Below, piece by piece: positions 25,684 to 34,454 of a DNA stretch of 64,000 nt. The translations under genes were made by a program, and so were the position numbers. Origin of the DNA: DATDAH01 sp963792205 (GTDB taxonomy: Bacteria; Actinomycetota; Acidimicrobiia; Acidimicrobiales; DATDAH01); NCBI GenBank assembly GCA_963792205.1, contig CAWBVI010000002.1:1054001-1118000 (forward strand). Reading direction: 5' to 3'. The notes beneath the pieces were generated by a model, which did no database searches, was not told where the DNA came from, and saw only the letters and a program-made list of their open reading frames with translations. Every line of letters begins with the position of its first letter. Position 1 is the first letter of the stretch.

Positions 25684-27209
25684 AGGAGCGCATCTACGTC
25701 GGCGGGTTCGAAGTCTGCCGAGAGTACGACGCCACGGGAAGGAGGATGACGCTCGAACGCGAGACGCTGCATGTGAACGACGACACCGGCCGGATCGCGC
25801 TCATCGAGACGCGAACGCTCGGCACTGACCCGGCACCAGCGCGGTTGACGCGGTTCCAGTTGACGAACCACGTCGGTTCGGCCTGTCTTGAGCTTGACGC
25901 TCTCGCGCGGATCATCTCGTACGAGGAGTTCTTCCCCTATGGCGGCACGTCGTACCAAGCGGTACGACGTCAGACCGAGACACCCAAGCGCTACCGCTTC
26001 ACGGGCATGGAGCGCGACGATGAAAATGGGCTCTGCTACCTCGGGGCCCGTTACTACGCGCCTTGGCTGGGCAGATTTGTGTCGGGCGATCCCGCGGGAG
26101 CCGCTGGCGGGATCAACCTCTACCTCTACGCGAGTGCGAATCCTTGCGGAAACGTGGACGCCAAGGGCACCCGTGATGTCAATTGGGCCAAGGTAGGAAA
26201 GGGCGCTCTGTACGCCGCCGCTGGCATCCTTCTCGTCGCAGCCGTCGTCGTAACCGTCGGCGCGGCGGCACCCGCTGTTGTCGGGGGGACGATGCTTGGG
26301 CTCGGGTTCTCGGCCGAAGCAGCGGGCGTCGCAGTGGCCACGACCATCGGTTTGTCAGAGGCTGGAGCGCTGACCCTTACTGCTTATGGCACTGCACAAG
26401 CGGCCAAGACATCCACGGAAGTCGCATTTGGAGTCAATCTCGACACGAATGAGGTGTTGAGCGACGACGATTGGTCAGAACGGCTTGGCGAGTCGTTCGT
26501 CAACATCGGTGCAGCCAAGATCGGGCAGCTGCTGGAATCGAGGTCACCCGCCTCCCCAGACATGAGCAAGAAGGCACCTCCGAGCCCGGCCCCGGCCAAG
26601 CGTTCGGGCGCCACAGTCGTCGACGAGCCGCCCGCGGCGCAAGGTCCGACCGAGGTAGCGCCTCCACAACCGGCCTCGGCCAACAAGCCACCGGCGCCAC
26701 CGCCACCGCCACCGACACCACCGGAACCACCACCGACGCCGCCAATGAGAGGGGGTGGAGGAGCTCCCCGACTGGTCGATTCGTCGACCCCGGCCCGCTA
26801 CATGGTGGCTGATACGGCCAACCCGACATTCAAAGCCACGGGGGACCTCAGCCCGAACGGAGAGCTCCTCATTTCGATTCGAACCGAGGTCACAGATCCG
26901 AAGACTGGAGAAGTTCTGCAGAAGTCCGAGTTGCTCAAGGGTCACGAGCAGTTCACCAACATCTTGAGCCACTTTGAAGGGCAATTCACGTCGATAAAGG
27001 GAAGTTGGCAGTACGGAACAAATCTTGCGAAGTTCAACAAACTTACGGGTGGAGCTAAACCGCTTTCAAACGAGGCGGCAGCCGCGGCGACGTGGACTGG
27101 GCAGCAAGCAGCGGCGGCTGGATACACCGTAAGCAAAGTCGATCCTCAGGGCGGGACACCCGGGAACTACACGACAGTCCAAGCCTGGTTTACCAAGAAA
27201 ACCGAATGA
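25629..27209 (+). CDS. Tc toxin TcC part: RHS core end and hypervariable C-terminal effector
   Basis: Continuation of the TcB-TcC gene in the +1 frame. It opens MRKVTDRHAGAGRSPTRMKE and carries the RHS core end: RYRFTGMERDDENGLCYLGA, then RYYAPWLGRFVSGDPAGAAG, then NLYLYASANP. From about residue 180 it changes character. A hydrophobic stretch (GALYAAAGILLVAAVVVTVG) is followed by a Pro-rich linker (runs of PPPPPP around residue 355). A C-terminal domain of about 145 residues includes GHEQFTNILSHFEGQFTSIK and TWTGQQAAAAGYTVSKVD. That domain is the expected toxic cargo; I do not recognise its fold. DNA here is visibly richer in A/T than the rest of the gene, suggesting a swapped tip. The GTG at 25629 is probably not a true start. 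Confidence 0.8.
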   Translation: MRKVTDRHAGAGRSPTRMKERIYVGGFEVCREYDATGRRMTLERETLHVNDDTGRIALIETRTLGTDPAPARLTRFQLTNHVGSACLELDALARIISYEEFFPYGGTSYQAVRRQTETPKRYRFTGMERDDENGLCYLGARYYAPWLGRFVSGDPAGAAGGINLYLYASANPCGNVDAKGTRDVNWAKVGKGALYAAAGILLVAAVVVTVGAAAPAVVGGTMLGLGFSAEAAGVAVATTIGLSEAGALTLTAYGTAQAAKTSTEVAFGVNLDTNEVLSDDDWSERLGESFVNIGAAKIGQLLESRSPASPDMSKKAPPSPAPAKRSGATVVDEPPAAQGPTEVAPPQPASANKPPAPPPPPPTPPEPPPTPPMRGGGGAPRLVDSSTPARYMVADTANPTFKATGDLSPNGELLISIRTEVTDPKTGEVLQKSELLKGHEQFTNILSHFEGQFTSIKGSWQYGTNLAKFNKLTGGAKPLSNEAAAAATWTGQQAAAAGYTVSKVDPQGGTPGNYTTVQAWFTKKTE

Positions 27210-27266
27210 GTCTGATGGCGACCGGATCGGCGTCAGTACGCGCCAACGTAGTCAGAGAGGATCACC

Positions 27267-30200
27267 ATGGACGAGACCGTGGTCCCGCCGAACGCAAGCG
27301 GCCAGAACGTGGAGCTTCTCCACGAAGGCCTCAGGCAGCTCGGTTACCTCCTTCCGGCGGCAGAGGAGAGCGAGCGCCACTACGGCGTCGGCACAGAAGC
27401 CGCCGTTCGCGACCTGGCCGCTCGGCGCGGGGCATGGCCGGATGTCGACCTCGCCGAGCCGGTCGACGCCGCCGTGATCGAGGCGGTGAGGGCGGCCGCG
27501 GACTCCGGACGCGTCGGCGGGCACATCACCCTTGACTATGGCCTTCCGGCCGTCGGCATCGCGGTGCTGGCGTACAACCGCGGCTTCGGTGGCGAAGACA
27601 CGCTCCTGGCGCAAGGAGTGACCGACGCGGACGGCTCGTACTCGTTCGGTTACCAACGTGGCAACGAGCCGGTCAACCTCGAGATCCGCACGGTTGACAG
27701 CACCGGGCAGGAGGTCGCGCTTTCCGCTCCGAAGATGGGTGCGGACGTCGAGGAGACCTTGGATCTGGTCGCGCCCGCGGCGGTCGCCCCGCTCGCGCCG
27801 GAGTACGACCGGCTCGCCGCCGATCTCGAACGGGCGCTCAGGGGTTCGACCGAATTCGGGAATGCGAGGGAGCGGGATGGGCGACGCGACCTGACCATCG
27901 CCGCCGAAGCGACCGGTTGGGACGCGCGGCTGCTCTCGCTCGCCGCGACGGCGGCGAAGCTCGCCCCAGAGACGGGAGTGGCCGCGGACGCCCTCTACGC
28001 GCTGTTCCGGGTGGGACTCCCGACCGCCTCCGAGCAGCTCTTCCGGGTCTCCCCGAAGGTCGTGGACAAGGCGTGGCGGGGCGCCGCAGCCGCCGGGATC
28101 ATCAAGGGGAGTAGAGGCGACCTCTCGGGCGCGCGAAAGGCGTTCGAGGCGCACGCGCGCACGGCCCTCCGCGAGGCAAGAGCACCAGGCGCGTCGTCGA
28201 CCTTCGGCGAGCTGATCGCTGCCGTGGACCTGCCGCCAGAGGAGGAGGCCGCCTGGGAGGACTCGTATCTCTCGGGCGCATCGGGCGCCGCGCTCTGGCG
28301 GACAGCGCGGAACCGGGGAGTCTCGACGGAGAGCGTCGAGAAGCTCCAGGTGCAGGGAAAGCTCGCGTTCCTGACGTTGAACAACGGACAGCTCAGCGCC
28401 GCGCTCCAAAGTGACGTTTCGAAGCCCGAAGACCTGGCGGCGCTCGTCGACGAGGGGCTGTACCGCCCTGAAGGATGGAAGGCGCGCGTCTCGGCGCTCG
28501 CCGACAACGCTGACCAACTTCGAGAACTGATCCCGCCGGCCTATGCCGGCGACCGGACGGCAGATCGTCTGGATGCCTACGCCGCGGACATGGCGCGGAA
28601 GGTTCGGCTCGCGTTCCCGACTCACGTCGTCGGCCACATGCTCGAACAAGGCGACCTGCCGCTCGAGGGTGAGAAGCGGGTCGGAGCACTGCTGAAGAAG
28701 GCCGCCGCCGAGGGGTTCGAGCTCGGCCGTACCCCGGTCGCTGCGTTCTTCGGCGCGAAGGCCAAGGCGCTGGGGCTGGACGCAAACGGGAAGGACGCGG
28801 CGCTGCTCGAACGGGTGAAGACGGTCGCACGCATCTTCCAGATCACGCCGGGAGACGACGCGATGAAGACCCTGCTCGTCGCGGGCTATGGCTCCGCCCA
28901 GGACGTCGTCGAAGTCGACCACGACACGTTCGTCACCCGGCACGGCGATTCCCTGGGCGCGGATTGCGAGCTCGTCTACCGCAGGGCCGAGCAGGCGGTG
29001 GCCTTCTCGCAGGCCCTGGTCGCGAGCGGACGCATCCTCGACTCGCCCGGCGTACGCGCGATCTCGGGCGATGATCTCCGCAACGCCGCAGCGCGGGCCG
29101 CCGCCACGGAGACCCTCGTCAAGCACTACCCGACCATGGAGCAGCTCTTCGGCTCCCTCGACTTCTGTGAATGCGAGCACTGCCGTTCCGTGCTCAGCCC
29201 TGCCGCATACCTCGTCGACCTGCTCCGGTTCCTCGACCCTCAGAAGGCGTGGGACGAGTTCGTCAGGCAGTGGAACGCCTCCCACGTCGCGAAGTTCGGC
29301 GCTGGCGGGGAGTACGACAAGCCGTACGACCAGCTCGTGGCGAGGCGGGCCGACATCCCGAACCTGCCCCTCACCTGTGAGAACACGAACACGGTGCTGC
29401 CGTACATCGACGTCGTCAACGAGATCCTCGAGTACTACGTCGCGAACCGGACGTACCAAGGACACGACACCGGCGACGCCACCTCGACGGAGCTGCTGGC
29501 GGAGCCGCAGTACGTACTCCCGCAGGCGTACGCAACGCTCGACGCCGCGCGCTACCCGCTCGAGCTTCCCTTCGATCTCTGGCTCGAGACCGTGCGCGCG
29601 TACCTCGCGAAGTTCGGGACCCCCCTGGCGGCGCTGCTCGAGACGTTCCGCCCGACCGATGAGCTCTTCCGAGCTCCGAACGACAAGAGCCCGTACTTCC
29701 GCGTGCAGATCTTCGCCGAGTCGCTCGGTCTGTCGCCCGCGGACTGGACGCTGTTGACGGATGGTGCTGCCGGCAGCTGGTGGCAGCTCTACGGCTACAC
29801 GACGGGCGCAAGCGCCGAGACGGAGCTCGCCTCCGCGAAGACTCTGGCGCGCCGCCTCGGTGTCTCTTACCGGCAGCTGACGGACCTCGTGCGCACGTCC
29901 TTCGTGAACCCTGGCCTCGCCGCGCTCGGCCTGCTCGCGAAGGTCGGGGTCGGCCTCGACGAGGTCTACCGATTCGAAGACCACCGGATGTCGGACGTCG
30001 AGCAGATGGTGTTCAGGAAGGCGCTCGACGACTTCAAGAAGCGAACCCGGTTCGACGCGAAGAAGTGGATGGACGAGCGTTACGCAGACGGCACCTTCGA
30101 CCGAGCGCTCGTCCTTGCCGCGCCGACGATCGAGTGCAACTTCGACCAGACCCGGTTCCAGTACGCCGATGGCCGAAAGGCGGCCGTCCTCGACTTCGTC

Positions 30201-33200
30201 AAGCTCAACCTCTTTGTTCGGCTCTGGAAGAGGCTTGGCTGGACGATCGACGAGCTCGATCGTGCCCTGACCGCGTTCGTACCGGAGAACTCGTTGCCGC
30301 TGACCGAGACCAACCTCGGCAAGGCGATGGGAACCGCGATGATCTACCTCGCCCACCTGAACGCGCTCGCCTGCAGTCTTCCGGTCGACAACGCGCGCAC
30401 GAAGCTGCCGGCACTGTGGAGCGACATCTCGACAGCGGGTCAGAACAGTCCGTATGCGCAGCTCTTCCTGACTCGGACCGTGCTGAAGGACGACCCCATC
30501 TTCGACGAACCGACCGGCAACTACCTCTCCGACACGAACCCGCGTCTCGTCGACCATCGTGGTGCAGTCCAGGCCGCGCTGACCCTGAGCGCGAGCGATC
30601 TCGACCGCATCGCCGCCGATGCCGGCATCACCCTGAACCCACCTTCGACACCTGGACCGACGCCACCCGCGGCGCGGCTATCGCTCTCGAACATCTCGGT
30701 GCTGTACCGCTATCGGCTCCTGGCCAGCGCGCTCGACCTGTCGATCCGCGACCTGATCACGCTGAAGTCATTGTCCGGGCTCGACCCGTTCGCTCCACTC
30801 GACGCGGACCCGCTCGACCCCGCCCCGCCCGCTCCGGCACTGCCGTCACTTCTCGCCGACGACCATCCGTTCACGCAGACCCTCCGGTTCGTCGAGCTGG
30901 CGCGGGTCGTCGGCGCCAGTGGGTTCACGATCGACGAGCTTGACTACCTGTTGCGGCACCGCCTCGACCCTGCGGGGCCGTACCGAACAGATCTCCGGGC
31001 GCTGCTCGCGTTGGTCGTCGATCTGGGCGATCGGATCACGCGGATCAAGACGGAGAACGCTCCTCCCGACGATCCCGCCGCGCTCGATGACGAGATGTTG
31101 CGCCAGAAGCTCGCGCTCGTCCTGCCTGCCGACGTCGTCGAGACGTTCATGGGCATGTGGCGTGGAACGATCCAGTACGACGCGGTGATGCAGAACGTCG
31201 CGTCGGCCAACGCGATCGACGCGACGGCGTCGCCGTTCGACCCGGTGACCAAGCCGTACGCCGTGGAGGCCACCGTCGCCTACGACGCCGGGCGACAGGT
31301 CCAGCGGCTGACGTTCACCGGCGTCCTCCTGCAGAAGCGGAAGGACGAGATCGCACCGAACCCTGGCGTGCTCCGGTCGCTCCTCGACGAGGTGCAAGCG
31401 CAGGCACAGACCTTCTCGAGGGACCACCTTGCGGAACTGTTCCCCGAGACGGCGCTCGGCGACTTCAAGGACGTCGACTTCACCTTCGAGCCCGTCCCGT
31501 CCGCCCCCGCCGAAGCCCGCACTGTGCTCGGGCGCAAGCGGCGCAAGATCGTGGAGCGCCTGTTCCCGCTGGTACGACAACGTTTGACCAGGCAGCTCGT
31601 CGTCGAGTCACGAGCTTCCACACCGGAGGTTGACGCCGCGCTCCTTGAGGCGCTGCTGACGGACAAGGCCCTGCTCGCTGATCGAGGCGGGGCCAACGTG
31701 CCCCTTCTCGACGCGTTCACCCGCGCCGCAGACTCAGGCGCGACCGGGACCTTCTACTCCGCAAGCGATGGCACCGGAAGTCCGCTGTCGACGACAGACG
31801 TCGTCGAGGTGGATACGACGGCGCGGCCGGCCGCAGCGCACAGTGCCCGCATCGAAGGAGTGCTCGTGGCGCCGGCGACCGGTGCGTACACGCTGTTCGC
31901 CCACATAGACAGCGCGGCCACGACGGTCGAGCTGCGCCTCGCACACCTCCCGGAGCCGGTCGTCGCGACGACGTCTGCGAACCCGGACTACGAGACGAGC
32001 GTCGACGTCGATCTCAAGGCTGGCGTTGCGTACGGCATGTCTCTCGACGTGCGGTGGCCTGGTCCCGCCAACGTGACCGGCGATGTGACCGTGCTCGTGC
32101 AGGGCCCGTCGCTCCCGAAGGGTCCGCTGAGCCGGCTCGAGCTCCATCCGGCCTCCGCCGTCGAGAGCGTGCGCCGGGCCGATGTTCTCCTCGCGAAGTC
32201 CGTGCGGCTCGTCTCGGAGCTGGGGCTGAACGAGCGTGAGGTGCGACACCTCGTCACCCATCCTGCCGACTTCGGGTCGCTGTCGCTCTCAGCGCTCCCG
32301 ACCAGCGAGCTCTCCTCGGCCGGCGCAGCCGCCAACTTCGCGTGGTTCGCCCGCCTGGCGGAGTACGCGGCGCTCAAACGTGACCTCGGCCTGACGGGCG
32401 ACGACCTGGTCGACGTCTTCGAGAACGCGCGGCGTTCATTCGACTCGACGACCAGTGCCACAGCTGCAGAGGCGGCGCTCCTGAAGGACGTCCGGACGCG
32501 CGTGGCCGAGCTCCTGCGACGGGACGCCGACGATGTCGAGGAGGTGGCGAAGGCGCTGCAGTTCAGCGCGAAGGCCGACACCGCGACTCGACGTGTCGAG
32601 ATGCCGGACCTTGCCCAGGAGCAGGGTCTTCGCCGCCTGTGGGATGCACTCCACACCATCGACACGCTCGGCGCTTCCGCCGACGCCGTCGGCCGTTGGA
32701 CGAAGATCGTCGATCCGGCAGTGACGACCGGTCGTGACGAGATCGCCCGCGATCTGCGGAACTCACTCAAGGCGCACTTCGCAGACGCGGCGTGGTTCGC
32801 CGTCGCGCAGCCGGTCTCCGATGAGCTCCGCCGCCGGAAGCGCAACGCGCTCGTCGCGTACATCGTCGCCGACCCGCAGCACGACTTCGAGCATCCGGAT
32901 GAGCTGTACGAGTTCTTCCTCATCGATCCCGCGACCGAGCCCGTCGTCCAGACTTCGCGGCTCCAGGTCGCGATCTCGGCGGTGCAGCTGTTCGTGCAGC
33001 GGTGTCTGCTGAACCTCGAGCCCCGCGTGCCGGCGGCGGCGATCGGTATGGGCGACGCGAAGCCGTGGGAGTGGATGAAGCGCTATCGGGTCTGGGAGGC
33101 GAACAGGAAGATCTTCCTCTACCCCGAGAACTGGCTCGAGCCGGAGTTCCGCGACGCCAAGACGCACCTGTTCGCCGAACTCGAGGGGTCGCTGCTCGAG

Positions 33201-34436
33201 GGCGAGATCTCCAACGAGTCGGCCGAGGATGCCTTCGTCGCCTACCTCAGCGGACTGGAGACGATCGCCAGACTCCAGGTCGTCTCGATGTACGCCGAAG
33301 AGCGTCTGTCCGACCAGAGCAGGACGCTGCACGTCTTCGGACGAACCTTCGCGGCGCCGCGCAAGTACTACTACCGTCGCCATGCCTACGGGGTCTGGTC
33401 ACCGTGGGAGCCGGTTGACATCGAGATCGAGGGCGATCATGTGGCCGCGGTCGTCTGGCGCGACCGGCTGCACCTCTTCTGGCTGACCTTCGAGGAGAAG
33501 GGCGAGACCCGGGATGCGACGGCCACGGCGACGACCACCGACGACCTGTCGGAGAAGGAGCTGATCCGCCGCACCGTCGAGATCCGACTCAACTGGAGCG
33601 AACAGGTCCGTGGCGAATGGACTGGTCGCTCGGCGACGACGACCTCGACCGTGATCGAGCGCGACGTCGGTGCCGTATTCGACAGCTCATCGTTCTTCGT
33701 GTGGGTCTCGAAGGAGAAGACGAACGACGGCACGGAGGGTGCCTTGTTCGTCCACGTCGTCGGCGGCGAACACACGTGGCCCGGTTACTCGTCCCGGTTC
33801 CGGATCGCCGGCAAGCACAGTGCTCCCACCGTGGAGGCGCTCGACTACGGGCACGCGGATGCCTGGCCACCGCCCGACTGGTACTCGGCCCTGGGCTACG
33901 ACGCGACGCGATACACCGCCGGCGGCCTTGGCCTCTTCTATGGGCTCGCGACAGGGCGTCACATCCTCGACGCGGCCCCGTTCGGCAACTTCGAGCTGCT
34001 CCTCGCGGACAACCGATTGACGCAGCCGCCCCCGCCGCCCGATCCCGCCATCTTCTGCCCGTTCTTCTTCGAGGATGAACAACACACGTTCTTCGTCGAA
34101 CCCGTGACGAGGGAGACGTCGTTCCTCGTCCGGGACGACTGGGTCCTCGCGCCTGACGGTCAGGGCCGGTTCGAGGAGGTGGACCTCATCGATTCGATCG
34201 ACCTCGAGTCCGCGGTGCCGGATCTGCACGTCGAGCCGCGACCGCCTGAGCCGTACGCCGTGTACACCGTCACGAAGACGTCCGACTGGGTGACACATCC
34301 CGACAACGTGATCGCCTTCGACGGTGTCCTGATCGGCCGCGAGGGCGCCGTTCGTCAGGGAGACCTGGATGTCACCGTCGCTCCGTTGGGCGCGGCAGCC
34401 GGCAATGGCCACTTCGTCACTCCCGAGCTGGGCTGA
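27267..34436 (+). CDS. Tc toxin TcA, N-terminal part (shell, PG-binding domain)
   Basis: First of two genes for the TcA pore and receptor-binding subunit, 2389 residues. Residues 8-85 resemble a peptidoglycan-binding repeat (VELLHEGLRQLGYLLPAAEE, then YGVGTEAAVRDLAARRG). A carboxypeptidase-regulatory-like segment follows (GVTDADGSYSFGY). The Tc-A signature FGSLDFCECEHCRSVLSPAA is at about residue 627. A PA14-like segment (GVLVAPATGAYTLFAHIDSA) is near residue 1530, and the ABC-toxin N-terminal region with NRKIFLYPENWLEPEFRDAK near 1945. ATG 27267 has GAGAGG upstream. It lies 57 bp after TcC and 18 bp before the second TcA gene, so the locus reads as one operon. Confidence 0.88.
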   Translation: MDETVVPPNASGQNVELLHEGLRQLGYLLPAAEESERHYGVGTEAAVRDLAARRGAWPDVDLAEPVDAAVIEAVRAAADSGRVGGHITLDYGLPAVGIAVLAYNRGFGGEDTLLAQGVTDADGSYSFGYQRGNEPVNLEIRTVDSTGQEVALSAPKMGADVEETLDLVAPAAVAPLAPEYDRLAADLERALRGSTEFGNARERDGRRDLTIAAEATGWDARLLSLAATAAKLAPETGVAADALYALFRVGLPTASEQLFRVSPKVVDKAWRGAAAAGIIKGSRGDLSGARKAFEAHARTALREARAPGASSTFGELIAAVDLPPEEEAAWEDSYLSGASGAALWRTARNRGVSTESVEKLQVQGKLAFLTLNNGQLSAALQSDVSKPEDLAALVDEGLYRPEGWKARVSALADNADQLRELIPPAYAGDRTADRLDAYAADMARKVRLAFPTHVVGHMLEQGDLPLEGEKRVGALLKKAAAEGFELGRTPVAAFFGAKAKALGLDANGKDAALLERVKTVARIFQITPGDDAMKTLLVAGYGSAQDVVEVDHDTFVTRHGDSLGADCELVYRRAEQAVAFSQALVASGRILDSPGVRAISGDDLRNAAARAAATETLVKHYPTMEQLFGSLDFCECEHCRSVLSPAAYLVDLLRFLDPQKAWDEFVRQWNASHVAKFGAGGEYDKPYDQLVARRADIPNLPLTCENTNTVLPYIDVVNEILEYYVANRTYQGHDTGDATSTELLAEPQYVLPQAYATLDAARYPLELPFDLWLETVRAYLAKFGTPLAALLETFRPTDELFRAPNDKSPYFRVQIFAESLGLSPADWTLLTDGAAGSWWQLYGYTTGASAETELASAKTLARRLGVSYRQLTDLVRTSFVNPGLAALGLLAKVGVGLDEVYRFEDHRMSDVEQMVFRKALDDFKKRTRFDAKKWMDERYADGTFDRALVLAAPTIECNFDQTRFQYADGRKAAVLDFVKLNLFVRLWKRLGWTIDELDRALTAFVPENSLPLTETNLGKAMGTAMIYLAHLNALACSLPVDNARTKLPALWSDISTAGQNSPYAQLFLTRTVLKDDPIFDEPTGNYLSDTNPRLVDHRGAVQAALTLSASDLDRIAADAGITLNPPSTPGPTPPAARLSLSNISVLYRYRLLASALDLSIRDLITLKSLSGLDPFAPLDADPLDPAPPAPALPSLLADDHPFTQTLRFVELARVVGASGFTIDELDYLLRHRLDPAGPYRTDLRALLALVVDLGDRITRIKTENAPPDDPAALDDEMLRQKLALVLPADVVETFMGMWRGTIQYDAVMQNVASANAIDATASPFDPVTKPYAVEATVAYDAGRQVQRLTFTGVLLQKRKDEIAPNPGVLRSLLDEVQAQAQTFSRDHLAELFPETALGDFKDVDFTFEPVPSAPAEARTVLGRKRRKIVERLFPLVRQRLTRQLVVESRASTPEVDAALLEALLTDKALLADRGGANVPLLDAFTRAADSGATGTFYSASDGTGSPLSTTDVVEVDTTARPAAAHSARIEGVLVAPATGAYTLFAHIDSAATTVELRLAHLPEPVVATTSANPDYETSVDVDLKAGVAYGMSLDVRWPGPANVTGDVTVLVQGPSLPKGPLSRLELHPASAVESVRRADVLLAKSVRLVSELGLNEREVRHLVTHPADFGSLSLSALPTSELSSAGAAANFAWFARLAEYAALKRDLGLTGDDLVDVFENARRSFDSTTSATAAEAALLKDVRTRVAELLRRDADDVEEVAKALQFSAKADTATRRVEMPDLAQEQGLRRLWDALHTIDTLGASADAVGRWTKIVDPAVTTGRDEIARDLRNSLKAHFADAAWFAVAQPVSDELRRRKRNALVAYIVADPQHDFEHPDELYEFFLIDPATEPVVQTSRLQVAISAVQLFVQRCLLNLEPRVPAAAIGMGDAKPWEWMKRYRVWEANRKIFLYPENWLEPEFRDAKTHLFAELEGSLLEGEISNESAEDAFVAYLSGLETIARLQVVSMYAEERLSDQSRTLHVFGRTFAAPRKYYYRRHAYGVWSPWEPVDIEIEGDHVAAVVWRDRLHLFWLTFEEKGETRDATATATTTDDLSEKELIRRTVEIRLNWSEQVRGEWTGRSATTTSTVIERDVGAVFDSSSFFVWVSKEKTNDGTEGALFVHVVGGEHTWPGYSSRFRIAGKHSAPTVEALDYGHADAWPPPDWYSALGYDATRYTAGGLGLFYGLATGRHILDAAPFGNFELLLADNRLTQPPPPPDPAIFCPFFFEDEQHTFFVEPVTRETSFLVRDDWVLAPDGQGRFEEVDLIDSIDLESAVPDLHVEPRPPEPYAVYTVTKTSDWVTHPDNVIAFDGVLIGREGAVRQGDLDVTVAPLGAAAGNGHFVTPELG

Positions 34437-34454
34437 GCGGAAGGACCGATCGAC

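Noticed and set aside
27252..30557. 1101-codon minus-strand frame opposite TcA
   Set aside because: Antisense shadow of TcA; low-complexity Arg/Val/Glu composition and no domain.
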